A stretch of 64,000 bases of DNA, taken from the NCBI GenBank assembly GCA_003762615.1, contig RIAZ01000030.1:1-64000 (forward strand), read 5' to 3'. The translations under genes were made by a program, and so were the position numbers. Numbering within the stretch: position 1 is the first letter of the stretch; each line of letters starts with the position of its first letter. The notes under the pieces are model-generated. The model was not told the DNA's origin. It searched no databases and was given only the letters and a program-made list of their open reading frames with translations. The DNA comes from Muribaculaceae bacterium Isolate-037 (Harlan) (GTDB lineage Bacteria > Bacteroidota > Bacteroidia > Bacteroidales > Muribaculaceae). Positions 25,642 through 33,754 of the stretch are shown in pieces.

Positions 25642-26973
25642 TCAAATCATAATCTCCGGGTCAAACTCCCCTGTCATCAGTTCCGGTTCCTCGGGATGAA
25701 TCCCTACGAGACGCACCGGCACGACCCTATTTATCAACTCCCGTCTCAACGGAGCCTCCACACGAAGATAATTATCTGTCAATCCGTGCATCATCCCTTC
25801 ACCGGAAGGTTGCTCCCATAGCACAGGGCGGACAGTGCCGCAATGCTTTTTCATGAAACTATCCATCTTCCTGTCAGAGAGATTAGTGAGCAGCCCCACC
25901 CTACGGTGCTTCTCCTCCTGGCTCACAACGTCGCCGAGCAGCAATGCCTTCGTGCCGGGACGTTCCGAATAAGGGAAGACGTGATAGCGAGTAACGTCGA
26001 GACTGTCAGCAAATGCCAGGCTCTTCTCCCATTCCTCCGGCGTCTCACCCCTTGCTCCGGCAATTATGTCAACTCCGATGAATGCATCAGGAATCATCTC
26101 GCGTATCACCTTCACACGCGATGCAAACAACGACGTGTCGTAGCGGCGGTTCATCAGCTTCAGCACTGCATCCGAACCCGACTGGAGAGGGATGTGGAAA
26201 TGCGGCATGAATGCACGCGACTCCTCCGCAATCCAGCGGATAATCTCCTCAGTCAGCAGATTCGGCTCTATCGACGATATACGGTAACGTTCTATACCCT
26301 CCACCTCATCGAGCGCACGCAGCAATGAGAATAGATCCTGACCATTGTCCTTGCCATACTCGCCTACATTCACTCCGGTCAGCACTATCTCCCGTCCGCC
26401 CGAGGCGGCTGCCTCGCGTGCCATAGCCACAAGGTCAGACGTCACGCCCGAACGCGAACGTCCGCGTGCGAACGGTATGGTGCAATACGTGCAGAAATAA
26501 TCGCAACCATCCTGCACCTTCAGGAAAAAGCGTGTGCGGTCGCCCCGTTCGCAGGAGGGACGGAACTCCTTTATTGAGAGGGAGGGCGTCACCTCCACCT
26601 GTTTCTTATGATCCGACAGCCAACGGTCGATATAATCCGCCATACGCAGCTTCTCGTTCGACCCAAGCACAATATCCACACCCGGCAATGCCGCCACCTC
26701 TTCCGGTTTGAGCTGCGCATAGCATCCCGTCACCACAATCGTAGTCTCAGGATAACGCGTGGCAAGCGAGCGGATAAGACGCCGCCCCTTCTTGTCTGCC
26801 ATCTCCGTCACCGAACAGGTGTTGACAATACATAAATCCGGAGTCTCCCCCTTAGCCGCACGAGTAATACCCTTCGACGAGAGAATCTTTCCGATAGTGG
26901 AGGTTTCGGAAAAATTCAGCTTACATCCAAGCGTAAAATAAGCCGCCTTTAAAGAATCTGTTTGATCTGTCAT
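25642..26973 (-). CDS. mtaB: tRNA (t6A37) methylthiotransferase MtaB
   Basis: 443 residues. A radical SAM enzyme that adds a methylthio group to t6A37 of tRNA. Three domains: N-terminal UPF0004 with three Cys (GCKLNFSE, NTCSVTE, VTGCYAQ), the radical SAM core with CDYFCTYCTIPFARG, and a C-terminal TRAM-like region from about 375. The length and the KLN motif fit MtaB rather than MiaB or RimO. It has its own promoter upstream. Confidence 0.93.
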   Translation of the reverse strand: MTDQTDSLKAAYFTLGCKLNFSETSTIGKILSSKGITRAAKGETPDLCIVNTCSVTEMADKKGRRLIRSLATRYPETTIVVTGCYAQLKPEEVAALPGVDIVLGSNEKLRMADYIDRWLSDHKKQVEVTPSLSIKEFRPSCERGDRTRFFLKVQDGCDYFCTYCTIPFARGRSRSGVTSDLVAMAREAAASGGREIVLTGVNVGEYGKDNGQDLFSLLRALDEVEGIERYRISSIEPNLLTEEIIRWIAEESRAFMPHFHIPLQSGSDAVLKLMNRRYDTSLFASRVKVIREMIPDAFIGVDIIAGARGETPEEWEKSLAFADSLDVTRYHVFPYSERPGTKALLLGDVVSQEEKHRRVGLLTNLSDRKMDSFMKKHCGTVRPVLWEQPSGEGMMHGLTDNYLRVEAPLRRELINRVVPVRLVGIHPEEPELMTGEFDPEIMI

Positions 26974-26999
26974 AAAATTACTAACATCTGCTTCGAATA

Positions 27000-27031
27000 C
27001 AAAATTACGAATATTTTTTGATTTCCACCAA
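27000..27031 (-). promoter_or_regulatory. Promoter of mtaB
   Basis: Minus strand: TTG (27031-27029), a 21-nt spacer, TAATTTTG (27007-27000). 27 nt before the mtaB ATG. Confidence 0.6.
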
Positions 27032-27125
27032 CTGCCGCCCCTACAACGAACACGATTTGCTCTAATATATCATAGATTTATCTTAAATTACAACTTAAAT
27101 TTATTTCCACGCACCAACAATCCTC

Positions 27126-27156
27126 TTGTTTTGATGATTTTATTTTAGTAGCTTTG
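27126..27156 (+). promoter_or_regulatory. Promoter of surE
   Basis: TTG (27126-27128), a 20-nt spacer, TAGCTTTG (27149-27156), an exact TAnnTTTG match 18 nt before the ATG at 27175. Confidence 0.65.
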
Positions 27157-27174
27157 TATAAAAATTGATTTATT

Positions 27175-27948
27175 ATGGAAAAGAATATACGACCTCTAAT
27201 TCTCGTTAGCAACGACGACAGTATTGAAGCTAATGGCGTGCATGCTCTTATTGACGTGCTGGTCAATTTTGGCGATGTGGTGGCTGTATGCCCGGCACAT
27301 CCTCAGTCGGGACAGTCCATGGCGTTGACCGTGGCAACTCCGTTGCGCATTACGAGAGTTGAAGACTATAAGGATGCCAAGATGTATAAGGTCAACGGTA
27401 CGCCGGTAGACTGCATAAAATTGGCTATGCACACCGTATTGGACCGTAAGCCCGATCTTGTGGTGTCGGGCATAAATCATGGATCCAACGCATCAATCAA
27501 TGTGATCTATTCCGGCACTATGGGTGCGGCGTTCGAAGGTTGCGCCTTCGGTATCCCGGCGATAGGATTCTCCCTCACGGATCATTCGCCGAATGCGGAT
27601 TTCACCCCCTGCCTCCCCTTCATACATAAGATTGTAAAGAGTGTGCTCGACAATGGTCTGCCACAGGGAGTGGCTCTCAACGTCAATATCCCGAACTCCA
27701 TACCTCACCCCACGGAAATGCGCGTCACAAAAGGATGCAAGGCAAACTGGAGCGACGAATATCGAAAATATACCGACCCTTGGGGAGGGACGTTCTATAT
27801 GCTCACCGGAAAGTTTGTCAATGAAGAGCCTGACAACACCGACACTGATGAATGGTGCCTTTCTCATGGCATTGTTTCCGTTGTGCCAGTGGCACTTGAC
27901 AGGACAGCACCATCCGATATTGACACGATTTTGAACATTTTAACATAA
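27175..27948 (+). CDS. surE: 5'/3'-nucleotidase SurE
   Basis: 257 residues. A metal-dependent nucleoside monophosphate phosphatase. Metal site LVSNDDSIEANGVHAL, then CPAHPQSGQSMALTV, NGTPVDCIKLA and VVSGINHGSNASINVIYSGT. The usual Bacteroidetes neighbour lpxB does not follow; a 437-bp gap with a candidate small RNA does. Confidence 0.95.
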   Translation: MEKNIRPLILVSNDDSIEANGVHALIDVLVNFGDVVAVCPAHPQSGQSMALTVATPLRITRVEDYKDAKMYKVNGTPVDCIKLAMHTVLDRKPDLVVSGINHGSNASINVIYSGTMGAAFEGCAFGIPAIGFSLTDHSPNADFTPCLPFIHKIVKSVLDNGLPQGVALNVNIPNSIPHPTEMRVTKGCKANWSDEYRKYTDPWGGTFYMLTGKFVNEEPDNTDTDEWCLSHGIVSVVPVALDRTAPSDIDTILNILT

Positions 27949-28019
27949 ATAAACTAAATATCGTATATTTTAACTTAATTTTACCCAATTATTATTTATG
28001 AATCCTACGATTTTATTAC

Positions 28020-28027
28020 TAACTTTG
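28020..28027 (+). promoter_or_regulatory. -7 element of the candidate small RNA
   Basis: TAACTTTG at 28020-28027 exactly fits TAnnTTTG. No clear -33 element is visible about 20 nt upstream. Confidence 0.4.
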
Positions 28028-28033
28028 CGACAT

Positions 28034-28265
28034 AAATCCCAATGGATTAAACTCTCCCCAAAATTTGACATAGACCAATGATAAGAAATACCTCATTCGT
28101 ATTTCAAATCATATACACATTCAATCGTTTCATTGACAATTTTATTGTTGCATTAGTAAAGTTATGGATTAATAGTTAAAATTAGGATTAGGACTAACAA
28201 TGCCCTCCGATGTGATTCGGGGTGCATTGGAAAATGGGGAGCGTAGTGATACACGCCCCTTTTTT
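28034..28265 (+). ncRNA. Candidate structured small RNA, about 230 nt
   Basis: No ORF lies in this stretch between surE and murF-alr. It starts about 7 nt after a TAACTTTG element and ends in a terminator (28236-28265). Hairpins: GAAATAC/GTATTTC, a 12-bp stem with two mismatches at 28199-28228, and the terminator itself. CTCCCC and CCAATG near the 5' part can pair, in nested order, with CATTGG and GGGGAG near the 3' end, closing a long rod. The downstream gene has its own promoter past the terminator, so this looks like an independent transcript rather than a leader. The RNA class is not recognised. Confidence 0.45.
28236..28265 (+). terminator. Terminator of the candidate small RNA
   Basis: GGGGAGCGT (28236-28244) pairs with ACGCCCC (28253-28259), with one bulged A, and is followed by six T (28260-28265). 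Confidence 0.7.
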
Positions 28266-28304
28266 ATTACCCATTTCCATTGTCTTTCTTATTGTCATTT
28301 TTCA

Positions 28305-28336
28305 TTTGCTTTATTGGATTAGAATTGGTAATTTTG
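28305..28336 (+). promoter_or_regulatory. Promoter of murF-alr
   Basis: TTTG (28305-28308), a 20-nt spacer, TAATTTTG (28329-28336). 49 nt before the ATG at 28386. Confidence 0.65.
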
Positions 28337-28385
28337 AATCAAATTTTAAATTTACTTTTTCTCTCCGGTAGCTACTTGATATCTT

Positions 28386-30860
28386 ATGAATGCATATTTA
28401 TCTGAAATAGCCTGTGCCTTAGGTCTGGAATCGGATGCCAAAACGCCTATCGACACTCTGCTGACCGACTCCAGAAGCCTATCTCATCCCGAAACCTCAC
28501 TCTTTTTCGCCATAAACACCCCGGGCGGCAACAACGGGCATGATTATATGCGTCAGCTTTACGACATGGGCGTTCGGGCGTTTGTCGCTCAATATGTGCC
28601 TGAAGACATGAAGGATTGCAAGGATGCTTCCATTCTGATTACGGAGGATTCTGTTGCGGCTCTTCATACAGTGGCAGCTATTGCACGAAAAACCACGGCT
28701 CATAGGGTGGCCATCACGGGCAGTCGTGGGAAAACAACCCTTAAGGAGTGGATATTCCAGCTTATGGAGCCTATTGCGGAAATTGCACGTTCGCCAAGAA
28801 GCTACAATTCAAGAATCGGTGTGCCTCTGTCAATGTGGGAAATCGAGGATTCCACGGCAATTGCCCTTATTGAGACGGGCATATCCCGTAAGGGGGAGAT
28901 GAAGCCGCTTGCCGACTGCATCATGCCGGAGACCGTGATATTCACAAATATCGGCGACGCTCATTCCGACGGATTTGAGTCGATGGAGGAGAAGGCACAG
29001 GAGAAGGCTATCCTCGCGGAGAGGGAATGTGTGAAGAATATCATCTACAATGCCGATTCGAAGCTACTCAATGATGCAATCGCTCCCGTGGCAAAAGGGA
29101 AAAACGTCATAGGATGGTCACGCTCTGACCGTAATGCACCATTATTTATCGAAGTCGGCGCATTTACTTCCAACGCATTGAATGAACTGAAATATACGTA
29201 TAATGGGGAAACTCATTCGCTACGCGCTCCTATAAGCAATGAGACAGATGTGGAGAATGTCGCCGGAGCCCTTGCTTTCATGCTGCTGTGCGGAGTGGAC
29301 CACGACACAATCTCTCAGCGTTTCGCACTTCTGCATAAAATCGGTACAAGGCTCAACGTCAGCGAGGGGGTCAACGATTGTTCGCTCATTCTTGATTCCT
29401 ACACCAGCGACTTCTCATCGCTCATGCCGGCAATCAATTTCATGATGCGCCGCAAGATGCCGTCGCAGAATCCTGTGCTTATCATGAGCGACATCCGCCA
29501 TGAGACAGCTCCCGGCAAAGACCTCTACAAGACAATCGCCGATGCGGTGGTGGATTCCGGAATATCCCGCTTCATCGGAGTCGGGAAGGAGATGTGCCGC
29601 CATTCATCGATGTTTCCCGAAGGTTCACTCTTTTTTGAAGACACTGCCAAGTTGCTGGAATCTATGTCGCCATCCGATTTTATCAATGAGATTATTCTTC
29701 TGAAGGGTGCCCCGGAATTTGAGTTCAACCGTATCAACGAACTTCTGGAGGCGAGGAAGCATGAGACAGTGCTTGAAGTAAATCTTGACTCCATCGTCAG
29801 AAACTATAATTATTTCCGGAGTCATCTTCCTGCCGGAACGGGAATCGTAGCTATGGTTAAGGCTTCCGGATATGGCGCAGGAAGCTATGAGATAGCAAAG
29901 ACCATGCAGGACTGCGGTGCGGCTTATCTTGCCGTAGCAGTGCTTGATGAAGGTATTGACCTTAGGAGAAACGGAATCACGATGCCTATTATGGTGATGA
30001 ATCCGAAGGTGGTCAACTATCGGTCGATGTTTGCGAATCATCTTGAACCGGAGATATACAGCTTCGAGATGCTCAATGATGTGATTCGTGAGGCTAAGAA
30101 GAATGGGATAAAGGATTACCCGATACACCTGAAACTGGAAACCGGAATGCACCGCACGGGCTTTATATCGGAAGAGCTTGATGAAGTGATACGTATCATC
30201 CTGTCGCAAGATTCAGTCAGATTGTCGTCGATGTTCTCTCATCTCGCCACGTCTGACTGTGTGGATATGGATGACTACACTCTGTTGCAGCTTGACCGGT
30301 TCAGGAAGATGACCGACCATATTCTGGAGAAAATGCCATATTACGTGAAACGCCATGTGCTTAACAGTGCGGGGATATTGCGATTCCCGGAGCATCATTA
30401 CGACATGGCGCGTCTTGGCATTGGATTGTATGGGGCAAACACGTTGCCGGAGAGTATTGAGAAACCGCTCGACGTGGTGTCAACGTTAAGGACCGTAATC
30501 ACGGCTATCCGCGAACTGGAAGCAGGAGAGACTATCGGCTACGGACGGAAAGGCGTGCTCACACGGAAGTCACGTATAGCCACTATCCCTATCGGGTATG
30601 CCGACGGTATGAACCGACATTTTGGGAGAGGCAACATCTGCGTAAAGATTAATGGTCAGGATGCTCCTACAATAGGTAATATCTGTATGGATGCCTGCAT
30701 GATTGACGTGACGGGCATTGACTGCAAAGTGGGTGATGCGGTGGAGATTTTCGGTCCGAACGCATCTGTGCAACGTCTTGCCGACTTGCTCGACACAATC
30801 CCATACGAGATTCTGACTTCTGTATCACCACGCGTGAAACGCATATACTACAGAGAATAA
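28386..30860 (+). CDS. murF-alr: Bifunctional MurF / alanine racemase
   Basis: 824 residues, two enzymes in one chain, an arrangement known in Bacteroidetes. Residues 1-450 form UDP-MurNAc-tripeptide:D-Ala-D-Ala ligase (GSRGKTTLKEW P-loop; RSPRSYNSRIGVPLSMW). Residues 455-824 form a PLP alanine racemase (EVNLDSIVRNYNYF, MVKASGYGAGSYE with the Schiff-base Lys, HLKLETGMHRTGF, and the C-terminal IGNICMDACMIDVT). It would make D-Ala and use D-Ala-D-Ala in peptidoglycan precursor synthesis. Its own promoter is upstream. Confidence 0.95.
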   Translation: MNAYLSEIACALGLESDAKTPIDTLLTDSRSLSHPETSLFFAINTPGGNNGHDYMRQLYDMGVRAFVAQYVPEDMKDCKDASILITEDSVAALHTVAAIARKTTAHRVAITGSRGKTTLKEWIFQLMEPIAEIARSPRSYNSRIGVPLSMWEIEDSTAIALIETGISRKGEMKPLADCIMPETVIFTNIGDAHSDGFESMEEKAQEKAILAERECVKNIIYNADSKLLNDAIAPVAKGKNVIGWSRSDRNAPLFIEVGAFTSNALNELKYTYNGETHSLRAPISNETDVENVAGALAFMLLCGVDHDTISQRFALLHKIGTRLNVSEGVNDCSLILDSYTSDFSSLMPAINFMMRRKMPSQNPVLIMSDIRHETAPGKDLYKTIADAVVDSGISRFIGVGKEMCRHSSMFPEGSLFFEDTAKLLESMSPSDFINEIILLKGAPEFEFNRINELLEARKHETVLEVNLDSIVRNYNYFRSHLPAGTGIVAMVKASGYGAGSYEIAKTMQDCGAAYLAVAVLDEGIDLRRNGITMPIMVMNPKVVNYRSMFANHLEPEIYSFEMLNDVIREAKKNGIKDYPIHLKLETGMHRTGFISEELDEVIRIILSQDSVRLSSMFSHLATSDCVDMDDYTLLQLDRFRKMTDHILEKMPYYVKRHVLNSAGILRFPEHHYDMARLGIGLYGANTLPESIEKPLDVVSTLRTVITAIRELEAGETIGYGRKGVLTRKSRIATIPIGYADGMNRHFGRGNICVKINGQDAPTIGNICMDACMIDVTGIDCKVGDAVEIFGPNASVQRLADLLDTIPYEILTSVSPRVKRIYYRE

Positions 30861-30865
30861 GTAAA

Positions 30866-30961
30866 GTTTATGGTTTATAGGTTATGGTTTAGGATTCACA
30901 GAAATCTTCGAATCTTTTCATTGTGCAAAATTTAAATGACCATAATCTATAAACCATAAAC
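30866..30961. repeat. Near-perfect inverted repeat built from heptamers
   Basis: Arms 30866-30887 and 30940-30961 match at 21 of 22 positions around a 52-nt loop. Both arms consist of GGTTTAT/ATAAACC-like heptamers, and the right side continues as further ATAAACT, ATAAACC and ACAAACC units to about 30976. It lies between murF-alr and xseB, before a terminator. Confidence 0.8.
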
Positions 30962-30971
30962 TATAAACCAC

Positions 30972-31009
30972 AAACCACTGAAGCGCTGCTTGCAAAACTT
31001 CAGTGGTTT
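30972..31009. terminator. Bidirectional terminator between murF-alr and xseB
   Basis: Perfect 12-bp stem AAACCACTGAAG (30972-30983) with CTTCAGTGGTTT (30998-31009), then ATTTTATTC on the plus strand. It serves convergent murF-alr and xseB. Confidence 0.82.
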
Positions 31010-31012
31010 ATT

Positions 31013-31219
31013 TTATTCAGGTTTTGAGGAGAGGGCTTCAAGACATTTCTTCACCTCCTGATCTGTGGTGAAAAGTTTCTCCTTGCAGTATTTCAGAAGT
31101 TCGAGTGCACGCGAAGTGTAGCCGGCAAGATTGTCGATGTCGCAATCATCACGCTGCATCTTCGCCACTATATTTTCAAGTTCGGCAATTGCGTTGCCGT
31201 AGGATAGCTGGTCATTCAT
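31013..31219 (-). CDS. xseB: Exodeoxyribonuclease VII small subunit
   Basis: 68 residues, the usual length. Helical, with SYGNAIAELENIVAKMQ and the DIDNLAGYTSRALELLKYCKEKL pattern of XseB. With XseA it degrades single-stranded DNA to oligonucleotides. It follows xseA by 45 bp on the same strand. Confidence 0.93.
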   Translation of the reverse strand: MNDQLSYGNAIAELENIVAKMQRDDCDIDNLAGYTSRALELLKYCKEKLFTTDQEVKKCLEALSSKPE

Positions 31220-31264
31220 ATCTCAAATTTTTATGTAGTATTGAAATTGTCTTAACCTTTTCGT

Positions 31265-32662
31265 CTAAACCACTTCCGACTCCACCTCTCCGTGATACAA
31301 TCGGGTAGTGATCCGTTCACCTTTTTTCAGGGATGACGCATCCGTCACAGCCTTACCATTGACACGAGTGATGGAATATCCGCGTTTCAGCGTATTGTCG
31401 GGACTTAATGCACCTATCATCCCTGCAAGACTGTCAAGACGCGCCACGTTACGTTTCATCGCCGTATCTGCTGCCGTAATCAATCTTCCTGTCAACTCGT
31501 CAAGACGTTCTGACGCACGCTGGCTTCCACGCGATGCCAATGCCGACAGCAATCTGCCTGTCATATCCAATTTCGCCCCTGCCTGAGAGATTCGGGAAGA
31601 GACTAACACAGGGATACGGGAAATCTCACGTTCGAGTAATGAGCGTGCCGATGAGAGACGCACATCCACAAGTGCCGGAATCAACGCCTCGCAATTCGTG
31701 AGGCGCCTCATCTCTCCCGAGAGCCGATCGGTAGTGTATCTCGACACGAAATCCACCAGAGAGAGTGCCCGTTCGTAGGAGGCGCGCACAGAATCAACGA
31801 AAAACGCTGCCACTGCTGTAGGTGTCTTCTGACGGGTATGGGCGATCTCGTCAAGCACCGTGCGGTCGCGCTCATGACCGATACCTACGACAACGGGGAT
31901 AGGGAATGTGGCGACTGCCCTCGCAAGTTCGTAATCATCGAAACCATTCAGGTCGGTGGTGGCTCCACCTCCTCGCAGGATTGCGACACAATCCCACTTG
32001 TCAAGATTCTGAGCTACCTTATACAACGCCTCCCTTACGGATAATGACGTGCGGTCGCCCTGCATCACTGCCGGGAACAATACGGGATAGAATACGAAAC
32101 CTTCCAGATTCGCCACAAGATGATTCATGAAATCTCCATATCCGGCGGCTCCGGCTGCGGAAATCACAGCAATACGCTGCGGTGCCTCCGGCATCCTACG
32201 CATCTTATTCTGACCGAGCACCCCTTCCCTATTCAATCTGTCGAGAATCTCCCTGCGTAAGCGTTCCATGTCGCCGAGGGTATAGTTCGGGTCAATGTCG
32301 TTGACCGAGAATGAGAGACCATAGACGGCATGATGATTTGCCGACCCGTTAAGCATCACTTTCAATCCGGTCATTATGTCGCGCCCGGTGGCTGCATAAA
32401 ATTTCTGACGAATCATGCTGAATGTAGACTGCCATATCGTGGCACGCATCTTCGCCACAGTCTGACCCGACTGATTCTTCTCCACAAGCTCCATGTAGCA
32501 ATGTCCGCCACTGACTCGCACGTCGCTCAGTTCTGCCACTACCCATGCCCGTTGGAGCAGAGGATTGCGGCGCACGGCGTCGCCGATAGCCATCGTGAAT
32601 TGCGTCAGCGTCATCGCAGCCGGAGCCATCCCAAACAATCCCTGATCGCCCATTGCCATCAT
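31265..32662 (-). CDS. xseA: Exodeoxyribonuclease VII large subunit
   Basis: 465 residues. N-terminal OB-fold (about 15-115; AWVVAELSDVRVSGGHCYMELVEK), then the catalytic domain with RIAVISAAGAAGYGDF, CVAILRGGGATTDLNGFDDYELARAVA and VVVGIGHERDRTVLDEIAHTRQKTPTAVAAFF, and a C-terminal coiled coil with LKRGYSITRVNGK. The start overlaps the DUF4831 stop by ATGA. Second to last in the nnr-DUF4831-xseA-xseB row. Confidence 0.95.
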   Translation of the reverse strand: MMAMGDQGLFGMAPAAMTLTQFTMAIGDAVRRNPLLQRAWVVAELSDVRVSGGHCYMELVEKNQSGQTVAKMRATIWQSTFSMIRQKFYAATGRDIMTGLKVMLNGSANHHAVYGLSFSVNDIDPNYTLGDMERLRREILDRLNREGVLGQNKMRRMPEAPQRIAVISAAGAAGYGDFMNHLVANLEGFVFYPVLFPAVMQGDRTSLSVREALYKVAQNLDKWDCVAILRGGGATTDLNGFDDYELARAVATFPIPVVVGIGHERDRTVLDEIAHTRQKTPTAVAAFFVDSVRASYERALSLVDFVSRYTTDRLSGEMRRLTNCEALIPALVDVRLSSARSLLEREISRIPVLVSSRISQAGAKLDMTGRLLSALASRGSQRASERLDELTGRLITAADTAMKRNVARLDSLAGMIGALSPDNTLKRGYSITRVNGKAVTDASSLKKGERITTRLYHGEVESEVV

Positions 32663-33750
32663 TCCTCCTCTTTGAGACTGCCAATCTCCTTCAATGCGCC
32701 GGTAGAGGGGTCAAACACCGCATACGACGGTGATTTCTTATCGCTGAAGAGCTGGGGATCAAGACCGAACACAACTCCGAATTGAGCTATCTCCACCTCC
32801 TTGCTCCAAAGGGTCTTCCCTTGGAAACTTACTGTTATGTCTGCTGCGCCCGGCACACAGTATGCCACCGCATCTTTCGGCAATTTCTTCTCAACACCCT
32901 TGGCATCCACGGGAAGAGCACCCTCATTGGTAATCTCCACCGTGATATAGACCGGTTCTCCGGAATAGTCGTCGGCATTGACGAAGCCGTTAAAATTGCT
33001 GAGACGGAAAAGAGTGGTCTTCTCATTCTCTGCCGGAACAAACGTGAAGTTACGCACCACAGTCTCTCGCGTGACGTTTCCAAGGAATGCAGCCGTTATG
33101 GCAGCCTCCTGATGCGTCAGCGAGTTGAGCATGAGTTCAAGCTGCTTACCATCTGTCGGCATCGTCTCGGCAGTGCCCCTCGTGAGTGCTATCTTCGACT
33201 CCCTTATCTCCATAAGGTTCTCAGCAAGCATCTGGGCCTGTTTTGCAGAAGACTGCGAAGCGATGAAATCCTCATCGACATATTGAAGATACTCATTGTC
33301 GCCGACCTTGTCGGCATCTGCCTTTGCTGCCGGCACAATCTCGGCAGCAGGGATCACAGGTGCCTTGTTGATGGAAAGGAGCATACCGTCGGAATCCACT
33401 CCTATATAAGTAGTTGCACCCGGCTTCAGCTGCATTAGATATTTGGCATCAGGGTCAGGCATACCGTATGGACGCACCTTGACGCTGCTGATAGTCCACA
33501 CCTCGGCATCATCCTTCACCACTTTGTCAGTGCCGACATACTTCTTTGCATACTGATAATACGGACCTGCCTTCCTCGTCTCCTTCACAGCCGTCACCTC
33601 CACGTCAAGAGCCGTCACCGGAAGCGTGTAGACCAATCCGTATTCATTATGTTTCTCTGCTGTCAGGAGCTTTGTCTGCTGGGCAGCCACAGGCATGGCG
33701 GATGCAACAAGCATCACGCCACAAAAAAATTCTTTAAATTTCATTTTCAT
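32659..33750 (-). CDS. DUF4831 family secreted protein
   Basis: 363 residues with a signal peptide (about 1-23, ending PVAA-QQ). The pattern YTLPVTALDVEVTAVKETRKAGPYYQYAKKYVG fits DUF4831, a Bacteroidetes-specific envelope family. A C-terminal beta-rich part includes VFGLDPQLFSDKKSPSYAVF. Function unknown. It sits between nnr (4 bp upstream) and xseA (overlap), likely cotranscribed. Confidence 0.85.
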   Translation of the reverse strand: MKMKFKEFFCGVMLVASAMPVAAQQTKLLTAEKHNEYGLVYTLPVTALDVEVTAVKETRKAGPYYQYAKKYVGTDKVVKDDAEVWTISSVKVRPYGMPDPDAKYLMQLKPGATTYIGVDSDGMLLSINKAPVIPAAEIVPAAKADADKVGDNEYLQYVDEDFIASQSSAKQAQMLAENLMEIRESKIALTRGTAETMPTDGKQLELMLNSLTHQEAAITAAFLGNVTRETVVRNFTFVPAENEKTTLFRLSNFNGFVNADDYSGEPVYITVEITNEGALPVDAKGVEKKLPKDAVAYCVPGAADITVSFQGKTLWSKEVEIAQFGVVFGLDPQLFSDKKSPSYAVFDPSTGALKEIGSLKEEE

Positions 33751-33754
33751 ATTT

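Noticed and set aside
28034..28265. Riboswitch controlling murF-alr
   Set aside because: A full promoter (28305-28336) lies between the terminator and the gene, so a leader role is not needed; kept only as an alternative.
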